Positions 1-7,545 of a stretch of 14,092 bases of DNA are shown piece after piece. Position 1 is the stretch's first letter, and each line of letters opens with the position of its first letter. The stretch lies in the NCBI GenBank assembly GCA_910585625.1, contig CAJUFQ010000043.1, positions 5,543 to 19,634 on the forward strand. Direction: 5' to 3'. Made by a program: the position numbers and the translations under genes. This stretch comes from an uncultured Lachnospiraceae bacterium. Its GTDB lineage: Bacteria > Bacillota > Clostridia > Lachnospirales > Lachnospiraceae. Below the pieces are notes generated by a model that saw only the letters and a list, made by a program, of their open reading frames with translations, did no database searches and had not been told where the DNA came from.

Positions 1-1
1 T

Positions 2-676
2 CTGCAGAGCGAATCGGAACGGGTGGGGGCTTATTGGAAAAATGTGTTTTTCGAGTCTTATGTCAGGGGGCTGGAGAACCAGTATTATCTGTTGGAACGG
101 TCAGAACGGAGCCAGAAGATATTGCGGCATGACATGCGGCATTATTCAGGTATGATCGACACGCTGCTGGATCAAGGCGAATACGAGGAAATCAAAAAGC
201 TGACGGAACATATCAAATCTGCTTCCGATGAGAATAAAATAGTGAAATATTGTAACAATATGATTACAAATTCCATCCTCACCCACATGATGGAAAAGGC
301 GCAGGCTCTTGGGGTCAAGGTGCAGATGGAAGCCGCGGTACCTAAGGAGCTTCCTTTCAGTGATTATGAGTTTGCCGCTGTGGTTGCCAATCTGCTAGAA
401 AATGCGGTAAGCTGTGTCAGCGGGTTTGAACGGAAAGAGAAATATGTGGAGGCCAAAGTCCGCTGTGAGGAGGGGCATGTGTTTATCCAAGTGCGTAATC
501 AATATGAGGAAGAAATTGCGCTCGATGCGCAAAGCGGGCTTCCGCAGAGCGCGTCCGGGGAAGGGCATGGCCTGGGCATGCAGAGCGTGAAGGCTTTTTC
601 GGATAAGATAGGGGGGAATCTCGGCTGTTATTGTGAAGATGATATTTTTTGTATCATGCTGTTTGCGAAAATTTAG
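2..676 (+). CDS. Sensor histidine kinase, GHKL/HPK10 (AgrC-like), C-terminal part
   Basis: The frame is open to the left edge, so the gene begins outside the window and only its cytoplasmic kinase half is seen. An H-box reading RHDMRH puts the predicted phospho-accepting histidine codon at 128-130. It is followed by a dimerisation helix region, an N-box (NLLENAV, about nt 389-409) and a short G-box (GHGLGMQSV, about nt 563-589). This arrangement is typical of GHKL_5 kinases of the AgrC/HPK10 class, which usually have a multi-helix membrane sensor and pair with a LytTR response regulator. No regulator lies downstream here, so a partner would be upstream. The catalytic motifs look intact. The sensed signal cannot be deduced. 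The GTG at nt 23 is internal, not a start. Confidence 0.88.
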   Translation: MQSESERVGAYWKNVFFESYVRGLENQYYLLERSERSQKILRHDMRHYSGMIDTLLDQGEYEEIKKLTEHIKSASDENKIVKYCNNMITNSILTHMMEKAQALGVKVQMEAAVPKELPFSDYEFAAVVANLLENAVSCVSGFERKEKYVEAKVRCEEGHVFIQVRNQYEEEIALDAQSGLPQSASGEGHGLGMQSVKAFSDKIGGNLGCYCEDDIFCIMLFAKI

Positions 677-719
677 GGTGTTTTGTGAAAAAACGGGAAT
701 TATAAGGCTGGGATGGCCG

Positions 720-728
720 TGATATAAT
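720..728 (+). promoter_or_regulatory. Extended -10 promoter for the diguanylate cyclase gene
   Basis: The sequence TGATATAAT is a perfect TGn plus TATAAT extended -10 element. No good -35 lies 16-18 bp upstream, as is common for extended -10 promoters. Transcription would start near 735, leaving a leader of about 33 nt before the ATG at 768. This suggests the gene is expressed separately from the kinase upstream. Confidence 0.55.
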
Positions 729-767
729 GATTTTGCAATTAACTTGAGAGAAAGAGATGGGTTCCTT

Positions 768-2678
768 ATGCAGAAAACATTTATTAAATATGTGCTTGTC
801 ATCATGACGTCAGCCATTCTCCTGATACTTGTCATCAATACAGTTCTGAATATGCACACGATGGAGGCGCAGCAGTTTAAGACATTCCGGACGAAGATTG
901 AGCAGATGGTACATACGCTGGAAAACAACCGTACGGAGCTTGCCCTGATGAACAAGAATCTGGACGAGGACTATCTGACCCGGGCCCGGGCGGCAGCTTA
1001 TGTGGTCGATCAGCAGGAGGAGGTCTCCATGGACGTGTCCAAGATGAAGTATCTTGCGCAGCTGCTGAATGTGGATGAACTCCATGTCATAGATGAAAAT
1101 GGAATCATCGTGTCTGCTTCCGTGTCCAGGTATGTTGGTTTCGACATGAGCCAGCATGACCAGACGCGTCCGTTCCTTGCGCTTTTGGACAGCGACGACG
1201 AGGACGCATACCTTATCCAGGAGCCGCAGCCCAACGCAGCAGACAATGAAATCAGGCAGTATGTGGGAGTGAGAAGGAAAAAGCAGAAGGGCGTCGTTCA
1301 AGTGGGATTTGAGCCGAAAAGGCAGATGGAGGCACAGTCCAGGAATACTTATGATTATATATTTTCGAGATTTCCAACGGATATCGGGGAAGAGTTTTTT
1401 GTCGTTGACAGCGAAAGCGGCGCAGTCTTAGGGCATTCCCAAGGGTTTGACAGGGCATTTGACGCGGACTGCTACCAGCTGGGGTCTCTGGAGGAGTGTG
1501 CAAAGGGCGCATATAAAATTGGGCAGGATGGCAGGAAGATGTATGTAGTCAGTCAGGAATACGAGGAAGCGCTGATTTGCGCGGCCTTGCCTGCGGAAGT
1601 TCTCTTTCAGAGGCTTTTAGAAGATACTTTGCTTAAGCTTGTTTATATGCTGTTCATAGAGGCGGCCGTCATACTGCTTCTGAATTATCTTGTCAGGAGC
1701 AAGGTGATTGATGGCATACACCAGATTAACGAGAACCTGTCCGCAATTACGGACGGCAATTTTGATACCCTGGTGTCCGTGGGCGGCAACCGTGAGTTTG
1801 AGGAATTGAGCAAAGGGATCAACACGATGGTGACAAGCATTGTCAGCCTCTCGAACAGGATATCTGCAATCATTGAGATCAGCGGCATACCGCTGGCGGC
1901 TTTTGAGTATGAAAATGGGGCTAATTATGTCTTTGTCACTTTAGGGGCAGGAGAACTGCTTGGCATTTCCAATAAAGAAGTTGCCGCATACTGTAAGGAT
2001 GCAGATGCATTTGATAAATATATCCGGAAGATAACCCATCATCCTATTGAGGGGGAGACAGACGTATACCAGATTAATGATGAGAAGTATGTACGCATCC
2101 ATATGTCTGAGTCCCTGGAGGGAAAGCTTGGCGTGATTACGGACGTCACAGCGGATATCATGGAGAAGAAGCGGATGCGTTATGAAAATACGCATGACCC
2201 GCTGACCGGGTTGTATAAATTCCAGCATTTCAAGTATCTGGCGGAAAGAACGCTGCGGGCGATGCCGGAAGGGGAAGTCGCCGCTGCAGTTATGTTAGAC
2301 CTTGATTATTTCAAAGGGATTAATGATACTTATGGGCATGACATTGGCGACCGTTACCTTCAGAGCTTTTCCGCCGTCATGGATTCCATGCCTGACGAGC
2401 ATTTCCTGACGGCAAGGCGTTCCGGGGATGAGTTCTGCATGATGGTTTTCGGCTGCCAAGGCAGGGATGAGGTAGAAAAATACCTGGACGTTTTCTATGA
2501 CAGGCTCAGGGAGAACCAGGTAAGCCTCTCGGAGACGGAGTGCAGGGCAATCAGCGCATCTGCCGGGTATGCTTGCACGGCGGACGCGAATATTGATATA
2601 TCTGAGCTCCTGCGCCAAGCGGATGAAGTCCTCTATGCGGTGAAGCGCGATACGAAGGGAACATATGGAGGGGTATAG
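768..2678 (+). CDS. Membrane diguanylate cyclase (Cache-like sensor, HAMP, GGDEF)
   Basis: Predicted to make cyclic-di-GMP from two GTP in response to an extracellular signal. The 636-residue protein has an N-terminal membrane helix (about 6-27), a large extracytoplasmic region with Cache-like character (about 28-288), a second membrane helix (about 289-309), a HAMP-like linker, a PAS-like segment (about 370-465) and a C-terminal GGDEF domain from about 475. The GGDEF hallmarks are DPLTGLYKFQHF, the metal-binding LDLDYFKGIND and the signature at 552-556, which reads SGDEF instead of GGDEF. The RxxD inhibitory site is absent: DEHF occupies its place. A TTG at 744 would add eight residues, but ATG 768 is preferred because it begins directly before the basic end and membrane helix and has the purine-rich AGAGAAAGAGATGGG upstream. 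A strong terminator follows. Activity is likely but not certain given the variant motif. Confidence 0.9.
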   Translation: MQKTFIKYVLVIMTSAILLILVINTVLNMHTMEAQQFKTFRTKIEQMVHTLENNRTELALMNKNLDEDYLTRARAAAYVVDQQEEVSMDVSKMKYLAQLLNVDELHVIDENGIIVSASVSRYVGFDMSQHDQTRPFLALLDSDDEDAYLIQEPQPNAADNEIRQYVGVRRKKQKGVVQVGFEPKRQMEAQSRNTYDYIFSRFPTDIGEEFFVVDSESGAVLGHSQGFDRAFDADCYQLGSLEECAKGAYKIGQDGRKMYVVSQEYEEALICAALPAEVLFQRLLEDTLLKLVYMLFIEAAVILLLNYLVRSKVIDGIHQINENLSAITDGNFDTLVSVGGNREFEELSKGINTMVTSIVSLSNRISAIIEISGIPLAAFEYENGANYVFVTLGAGELLGISNKEVAAYCKDADAFDKYIRKITHHPIEGETDVYQINDEKYVRIHMSESLEGKLGVITDVTADIMEKKRMRYENTHDPLTGLYKFQHFKYLAERTLRAMPEGEVAAAVMLDLDYFKGINDTYGHDIGDRYLQSFSAVMDSMPDEHFLTARRSGDEFCMMVFGCQGRDEVEKYLDVFYDRLRENQVSLSETECRAISASAGYACTADANIDISELLRQADEVLYAVKRDTKGTYGGV

Positions 2679-2714
2679 CGGGTAAAGTAAGGAAGTCTTT
2701 CACCAATCAAATAT

Positions 2715-2757
2715 GGGCAGCTATAAGGTTTCGGCTTTATGGCTGCCCAGCTTTTTT
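2715..2757 (+). terminator. Rho-independent terminator after the diguanylate cyclase
   Basis: GGGCAGCTATAA (2715-2726) pairs with TTATGGCTGCCC (2737-2748) with one G-U pair. The stem can extend two further pairs around a short loop. A run of six T follows at 2752-2757. It lies 36 bp past the stop codon. Confidence 0.88.
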
Positions 2758-2769
2758 GGGAAGTTTCGG

Positions 2770-2798
2770 TTGAAAGGGCCAGCTAGCCATGATAAAAT
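2770..2798 (+). promoter_or_regulatory. Sigma-A type promoter for the AAA-ATPase_like pseudogene
   Basis: TTGAAA at 2770-2775 and TAAAAT at 2793-2798 are separated by 17 bp, and TG precedes the -10 (TGATAAAAT). Transcription would start near 2805. This rules out the ATG codons at 2713 and 2797 as starts and supports 2827. Since the gene behind it is broken, this promoter may now drive the oxidoreductase at 3332. Confidence 0.55.
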
Positions 2799-2826
2799 GA
2801 AACTTATAGCAAAGAAGGCGGGAGAT

Positions 2827-3313
2827 ATGGGCAGTTACCTCAATCCAGATAATAAAAAATTCCAGCGCACAGTGCAGTCGGAAATTTATGCTGACAAGAC
2901 AGGGTTGATTAAGTTCACGAACGAGAGGTTAAATACGGCGCAGCAATATCTCTGCGTCAGCCGTCCGCGGCGGTTTGGAAAATCTACAGCCGCCGATATG
3001 CTGGCGGCATATTACAGCAGGGGCTGTGATTCACAGCGGCTTTTTGCAGGATTTGAGATTGCAGGGGAAGAAAGCTTTTCCAGGAATCTGAATCAGTATG
3101 ACACGATTGTAGCCAATATGCAGGAATTTTTAAGCAGGACGGAGAATATGCCGGAAATGCTTGAGCTGTTCAAGCGGAGGGTATTGTGGGAACTGCTGGA
3201 AAAGTATCCGTATGTCTGGTATTTTGACAAGACCGATCTGATAGGAGTGAATGTATGAAAACGAATCGAAACAATATACGTGCATGATAGAAGCATTTGA
3301 GAAGCAGGACTAA
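2827..3313 (+). pseudogene. AAA-ATPase_like / PD-(D/E)XK family gene, internally deleted and frameshifted
   Basis: The intact family (Pfam AAA-ATPase_like with a DUF1703-type nuclease-like C-terminus) normally runs to 500-600 residues. It is common and multicopy in gut Clostridia and Bacteroidetes, with unknown function. Here about 135 N-terminal residues remain: the typical start MGSYLNPDNKKFQ, then YADKTGLIKFTNERLN and the P-loop SRPRRFGKST. They run to YFDKTDLI near 3240. The text then jumps to GVN and, one base out of frame, YENESKQYTCMIEAFEK, stopping at 3313. From memory of the family, GVNY..(S/T)K.(H/Y).C.IE is its extreme C-terminus. So some 350-400 residues, including Walker B and the nuclease core, are gone and a frameshift is added. 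The short frame stops at 3258. AAGG with GGGAG before ATG 2827 supplies the ribosome site. Confidence 0.8.
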
Positions 3314-3331
3314 GAAAGGAGATTCCATAGT

Positions 3332-4300
3332 ATGAAATTTGCAATTTTAGCTCCGGGACATATCGCCCACAGCATGGCGAGGGCGGTGTCGGAGATTGGG
3401 AAAATAGAGCGTTACGCCGTGGCGTCCAGGGATTATGGACGTGCGGAAGAATTTGCGAAAGAATGGGGATTTGCCAAAGCCTATGGTTCCTATCAGGAGC
3501 TGGCGGAAGACCCGGAGGCAGAGCTTGTCTATGTGGCTTCCCCGCATTCCCACCATTATGAACATGCCAAATTATGCCTGGAACATGGCAAGCATGTGCT
3601 GGTGGAGAAAGCCTTTACCGTCAACGCCAGGCAGGCCAGGGAACTGATTCGGCTGTCCGAGGAGAAGGGCCTGCTTCTGGCGGAGGCAATCTGGACGCGT
3701 TATATGCCGAGCCGCAAGATGATTGACGATATCCTGGCGGAGGGGGCGATTGGCAACGTGACATCCCTGACGGCAAACCTCGGTTATATCCTTCCGCACG
3801 TAGAGCGGATGCAAAATCCCGAACTGGCCGGGGGCGCCCTGCTGGATTTGGGCGTATATCCGCTGAATTTCGCGCTGATGGCGTTCCATGGGGCGGTGAA
3901 GGAAGTACACGCATCCGCTGTTATGTCTCCCAGGGGCGTGGACTGGATGAACAGCATGACGCTGATATTTGAGGACGGCAAGATGGCGGTGCTGCACAGC
4001 GATATGCTGGCCCAGACAGACCGCCAGGGCGTCATCAGCGGCGACAAGGGTTATCTGGAAGTGCAGAATATCAACAACTGCGAGGAAATCCGTGTCTACG
4101 ATTTACAGCGCAGGCTGACAATCCGCCATCAGGTTCCCCGGCAGATTAATGGCTATGAATATGAAGTGCTGTCCTGCATCAAGGCGATTGAGGCGGGCAG
4201 GACGGAGTGTGAGGAGATGCCCCACAGCGAGATTTTGCGGGTCATGGAACTGATGGACCAGATTCGCGGCCAGTGGGGGCTGGAATATCCCTGCGAATAA
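3332..4300 (+). CDS. Gfo/Idh/MocA family NAD(P)-dependent oxidoreductase
   Basis: A 322-residue cytoplasmic enzyme predicted to oxidise or reduce a sugar, polyol or diol with NAD(P). The N-terminal Rossmann fold shows the dinucleotide loop APGHIA (residues 7-12), a variant of GxGxIA. The family EKP-type motif appears as VEKAFTV (91-97), with Lys93 as the likely catalytic lysine and Ala in place of Pro. GGALLDLGVYPL (167-178) supplies the conserved Asp172 and Tyr176 of the C-terminal substrate domain. The layout is closest to the dimeric dihydrodiol dehydrogenase / D-xylose 1-dehydrogenase-like branch; substrate cannot be assigned. AAAGGAG about 10 bp before ATG 3332 is a strong ribosome site. 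It starts 18 bp after the pseudogene ends and no terminator lies between, so it may be read from the promoter at 2770. Confidence 0.9.
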   Translation: MKFAILAPGHIAHSMARAVSEIGKIERYAVASRDYGRAEEFAKEWGFAKAYGSYQELAEDPEAELVYVASPHSHHYEHAKLCLEHGKHVLVEKAFTVNARQARELIRLSEEKGLLLAEAIWTRYMPSRKMIDDILAEGAIGNVTSLTANLGYILPHVERMQNPELAGGALLDLGVYPLNFALMAFHGAVKEVHASAVMSPRGVDWMNSMTLIFEDGKMAVLHSDMLAQTDRQGVISGDKGYLEVQNINNCEEIRVYDLQRRLTIRHQVPRQINGYEYEVLSCIKAIEAGRTECEEMPHSEILRVMELMDQIRGQWGLEYPCE

Positions 4301-4306
4301 GAAACG

Positions 4307-4340
4307 GCAGGGGGAGGCTGGTTTCCCATCAGCCTCCTGC
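4307..4340 (+). other. Hairpin between oxidoreductase and ATPase genes
   Basis: GGAGGCTG (4313-4320) pairs perfectly with CAGCCTCC (4330-4337) around a nine-base loop. After a small bulge GCA (4307-4309) can pair with TGC (4338-4340). No T-run follows, so a classic terminator is unlikely. It could be a processing or stabilising structure in a shared transcript, or a leader of the ATPase/TPR pair. Confidence 0.4.
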
Positions 4341-4381
4341 TCCAGGAGGAAGAAATAGACAGACTAAGAAGGAGTTTTCTC

Positions 4382-5695
4382 ATGAAATATGCAAATCAGA
4401 TATTGGAAATCTTCAACGCCTTTTCCGCGGCTCCGCTGCAGGGGGAGCAGATGGCGGAGTTTTACTGTGAAGATACGATGGAATACCGCACAGGCGATAA
4501 GTATGTCTCCCCGATAGAAGATATTTATGACATTTGCCGGGAGCCGGAAGGCGCAAACGCCTGCCTGCTGCTCGGGCATCGGGGATGCGGCAAGAGTACG
4601 GAGCTGAACCGGATGACGGAACGGCTCATGGAGGAAGGCTATTATGTGAGGACCATCCACTGCAGCGGGGATCTTGATTTATTCAATATCGTGCATTACG
4701 ATCTGTTCATCCTCATGGGGGAGGCGTTGCTGGAGATTTCCGAGGAGGCGGGATGCGTGCCGGAACGGCGCGTGCTGGAGGAGATTGAGGACTTCTGGAT
4801 GGAGGGGACGCAGACGGTAATCTCCCAGGAAGCAAAAGAGGCCTCTCTGGAGTCCGGGATGTCCGTGGGGACAAAAGGGCTGCTGGCAGGCGTCTTGGAT
4901 GTGTTTGCGAGGATTAAGACGGATTTGAAGTACAATGAGCAGACCAGGACAGAGTACCGGCAGAAAATCAATGTCCGTTCCAGCGAGTGGATGCGGATAT
5001 TAAGGGATGTGGCGGATAGAATCACCGATGCGGCAGGGGGAAAGCGGCCAATCATCATTTTTGAAGACTTAGACAGGTTGGATCCAGAAGACGCCTGGAC
5101 GGTATTTTACAATTATCCGGCCATCCTTTCCGGGATGGCGTTCCCTGTCATCTATACCTTCCCCATCGCGCTGTCGTATGACGCCAAGTTTGCGGCGATG
5201 GAAAGTTATTTCATCACCAAGACGCTGCCGATGATTAAGATTGAGACCATAGACGGACAGCCGTTCCAGGAAGGGCTGGCGATTATCCGTGACGTAGTGG
5301 AGAAACGCGCCAGCCTGGCCTTATTCGAAGCGGACGTCCTGGAAAAACTGATTCGGTATACGGGAGGTTCCCTCCGGGATCTGTTCCGCGTAATCAATGC
5401 AGCGGCCAAACGGGCGAACCGCAGGAACAGCGGGAGCATTTCCATGGAAGATGCGGATTATGCCCTGGAGGAGGAAAAGACCTCCCTGACCAGGCGGATT
5501 GAAGAGAAGGACTACCAGTTCCTGCTGAACATTTATCAGGGCAACAGGGAGCGGATTGAGGACAAGGAGATGCTGCTGAAGATGCTGCAGGCAACGGTAG
5601 TGCTGGAATATAATGGCAGGCGGTGGCACAACGTCCACCCGTTGGTCGTGCAATTCTTACAGGAACAGGGGCTGATGAATGATGGCGGACAGTAA
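4382..5695 (+). CDS. P-loop (AAA/STAND-like) ATPase, partner of downstream TPR protein
   Basis: A 437-residue soluble ATPase. Walker A is GHRGCGKST (residues 65-73) and Walker B is PIIIFEDLD (223-231), with Asp230/Glu228 available for Mg and catalysis. A sensor-1-like strand VIYTFPIAL (256-264) and a sensor-2-like GGSLRDLFR (328-336) follow. The C-terminal ~100 residues look helical, possibly a winged helix. The N-terminus FNAF...EFYCED followed by GxRGxGKSTEL resembles a family of bacterial ATPases that sit beside TPR proteins (recalled, not searched). No nuclease, TIR, protease or membrane effector is visible. AAGGAG at 4369-4374 is 7 bp before ATG 4382. The next gene starts inside its last codons (17-bp overlap), indicating coupled translation. 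No promoter is obvious in the 81-bp gap, so it may be cotranscribed with the oxidoreductase. Likely regulatory or conflict-related; function unproven. Confidence 0.82.
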   Translation: MKYANQILEIFNAFSAAPLQGEQMAEFYCEDTMEYRTGDKYVSPIEDIYDICREPEGANACLLLGHRGCGKSTELNRMTERLMEEGYYVRTIHCSGDLDLFNIVHYDLFILMGEALLEISEEAGCVPERRVLEEIEDFWMEGTQTVISQEAKEASLESGMSVGTKGLLAGVLDVFARIKTDLKYNEQTRTEYRQKINVRSSEWMRILRDVADRITDAAGGKRPIIIFEDLDRLDPEDAWTVFYNYPAILSGMAFPVIYTFPIALSYDAKFAAMESYFITKTLPMIKIETIDGQPFQEGLAIIRDVVEKRASLALFEADVLEKLIRYTGGSLRDLFRVINAAAKRANRRNSGSISMEDADYALEEEKTSLTRRIEEKDYQFLLNIYQGNRERIEDKEMLLKMLQATVVLEYNGRRWHNVHPLVVQFLQEQGLMNDGGQ

Positions 5696-7439
5696 CCAGG
5701 AAGGATACCAGACTTTGGGCTGGATCGTGAATAAATCGGAGCAGGGCCTGTTCCTGGTGATTGTCGATGAATCTATGCAGCAGGAAATTGTGGAAATTTA
5801 CAAACAGGGAGCAGTGGAAGTCTATGATTACAGACGCCGTCCCGGGAATTACGCGTTCCGCGACTTGCAGCAGTGGGTCGCGGAGTTCCCCGAAACGAAG
5901 GTGTTCCTGGTGGCGAATTTCCAGCTTGCGCTGCAGGATGAAGAGAGCCTCAAACGCCTGAATTTCAGCCGGGACATGCTGGAAGCTTTGGAGAAGAATA
6001 TCATTTTCCTGGTTACGCCCTATGGGGACGACCTTCTGGCGACCAAGGCATACGACTTCTATTCGTTCGTCAAGCTTCGGATTACGTTCTGCGGCTACCC
6101 GCAGGAAAACCAGGAGACATTGCCTGCCATGCCGGATTTGGAAGAAGAGCCGGGAGGAGAAACTGGGAATCCCAGGCAGAAGATGGCAGAGGCCGACGCT
6201 TTGCTTGCAGAGGCAAGGGATGCACGTGAGAACGCGCAGTATGCCCGGAGTGAGAAGCTTTTGCTGCAAGCGAGGCAGCTGAAGGAGAAGCTTCTGGGAG
6301 CAGGGCATGTGGAAGTGATAGGGATAGAAGATGAGTTAGCAGAGGTGTACCTCAGCCAGGGCAGATACCGGGAAGCGGAAGAGTTGTATAAAAAAGTCCT
6401 GCAGATAACGGCGCGCGTGCTGGGAGAGGAGCATCCACGTACAGCTGTAAGCTATTATAACTTGGCGCACGTGTATAAAGGTCAGGGTAGATACCGGGAA
6501 GCAGAGCAGCTGTATAAGAAGAGCCTCCAAATATATGAGAACGTAAACGGCGCGGAGCATCCGGATACAGCCACAATGTATGACAGTCTGGCCGGTGTAT
6601 ATGAAAGCCAGGGAAAGTATCTGGAAGCTAAGGGACTATACGAAAAAAGCCTGCGTATAAAGGAAGGGGCGCTGGGGGAGGAGCATCTGAGTACGGCTGC
6701 GGGCTATAATAATTTGGCTCTGATATATGAGAAACTGGGCAAGTACCAGCGAGCAGAAGTGCTGTATAAAAAGAGCCTGCGGATAAAGGAAAAGCTGTTG
6801 GGAGAGGAGCATCCGGACACAGCGGTAGCTTATCATAACCTGGCCGGGATATATGAGAAACAGGGGAGGTATCGAGAAGCGGAAAAGCTGTTAAAAAAGA
6901 GCCTGCAGATAAGGGAAAAGCTGTTGGGAGAGGAGCATCCGGACACGGCAGCAAGCTATAATAATCTGGCAGAGGTGTATCGGTCTCAGGGGAAATACCG
7001 GGAAGCAGAAAAGCTGTTAGAAAAGAGCCTGCAGATTATGAAAAAGTTGTTGGGGGAGGAGCATCCTAATGTGGCTATGTACCAAAACAATTTGGCAGGA
7101 CTGTATGAACAAGGAGAGAGATACCGGGAAGCAGAATATTTGTATCAGGAGAGCTTACGGATAGCAGAAAAGATATTGGGAAAGGGGCATCCTGATGTTG
7201 CCTTAATCTATCATAACCTGGCAGGGATATATGAGAGCCAGGGAAAGTATGAGTATGCGTTGGTTTATAACCTGAAAGCATATAAGGTTTTTCTGTCCAC
7301 GCTGGGGGAAGGCCATCCGTATACGAAGACGGCGCTTGACAACATGGAATTCACATATAATAAGTGGGAGTCAGACGGCGAATTCAGGTCGTGGCTGGAA
7401 GAACAGATGGAAGAATCCGGGCAAGAGCCGGAAGGGTAG
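5679..7439 (+). CDS. TPR protein with N-terminal Rossmann-like domain, ATPase partner
   Basis: A 586-residue soluble protein in three parts. Residues 1-140 alternate hydrophobic strands and helices (LFLVIVDES, KVFLVANFQLAL, NIIFLVTPY) with no Walker A, and contain LKRLNFSRDMLEALEKNIIFLV and AYDFYSFVKLRI. From memory these resemble a conserved domain preceding TPRs in ATPase-linked systems. Residues 141-213 are a charged linker plus a degenerate repeat. Residues 214-549 are eight consecutive units of exactly 42 residues, kinesin-light-chain type, consensus NLAxxYExQGKYREAExLYxKSLxI with LGEEHPDTA. A ninth, partial unit and an acidic tail end the protein. TPR arrays bind peptides or proteins, so this half probably senses or recruits a ligand. 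ATGATG at 5679 overlaps the end of the ATPase gene; either ATG could be used. No signal peptide or membrane helix is seen. Confidence 0.88.
   Translation: MMADSNQEGYQTLGWIVNKSEQGLFLVIVDESMQQEIVEIYKQGAVEVYDYRRRPGNYAFRDLQQWVAEFPETKVFLVANFQLALQDEESLKRLNFSRDMLEALEKNIIFLVTPYGDDLLATKAYDFYSFVKLRITFCGYPQENQETLPAMPDLEEEPGGETGNPRQKMAEADALLAEARDARENAQYARSEKLLLQARQLKEKLLGAGHVEVIGIEDELAEVYLSQGRYREAEELYKKVLQITARVLGEEHPRTAVSYYNLAHVYKGQGRYREAEQLYKKSLQIYENVNGAEHPDTATMYDSLAGVYESQGKYLEAKGLYEKSLRIKEGALGEEHLSTAAGYNNLALIYEKLGKYQRAEVLYKKSLRIKEKLLGEEHPDTAVAYHNLAGIYEKQGRYREAEKLLKKSLQIREKLLGEEHPDTAASYNNLAEVYRSQGKYREAEKLLEKSLQIMKKLLGEEHPNVAMYQNNLAGLYEQGERYREAEYLYQESLRIAEKILGKGHPDVALIYHNLAGIYESQGKYEYALVYNLKAYKVFLSTLGEGHPYTKTALDNMEFTYNKWESDGEFRSWLEEQMEESGQEPEG
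6318..7325 (+). repeat. Eight in-frame 126-bp tandem repeats encoding TPR units
   Basis: Unit boundaries fall at 6318, 6444, 6570, 6696, 6822, 6948, 7074 and 7200, each 126 bp with no indels. Units differ but share long identical runs. For example, the 33 bases at 6788-6820 recur exactly at 6914-6946, 126 bp later. The exact phase and DNA-level similarity suggest duplication or gene conversion between units. Confidence 0.85.
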
Positions 7440-7504
7440 CGTGATTATCAGCAGATGATTGCATGAACACAGAATCGTACAATCGAAAACTTGCAGCGTA
7501 TTTT

Positions 7505-7542
7505 GCCGGGAGGCTCCTGCCAAAAGATGGCGGGCCTCCCGC
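7505..7542. terminator. Long hairpin between convergent genes, likely terminator
   Basis: CGGGAGGC (7507-7514) pairs with GCCTCCCG (7534-7541), and GCCA (7519-7522) pairs with TGGC (7528-7531) around a five-base loop. The structure lies between two convergent genes, four bases from the ATPase gene stop at 7546. The T-tract on the plus side is weak (CTTGTTAT) and absent on the minus side, so efficiency is uncertain. Confidence 0.5.
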
Positions 7543-7545
7543 TTG

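Noticed and set aside
2713..2826. Upstream extension of the AAA-ATPase_like frame from ATG 2713
   Set aside because: It would start inside the terminator hairpin and upstream of the promoter at 2770-2798; family proteins start at the MGSYLNP-type sequence at 2827.
5394..6308. 304-codon minus-strand open frame
   Set aside because: It is antisense to the ATPase and TPR genes, has low-complexity Leu/Pro/Ser-rich composition and matches no family; the plus-strand frames have clear domains.
6318..7325. CRISPR-like repeat array
   Set aside because: The repeats are coding, 126 bp, in frame and without unique spacers; they encode TPR units.
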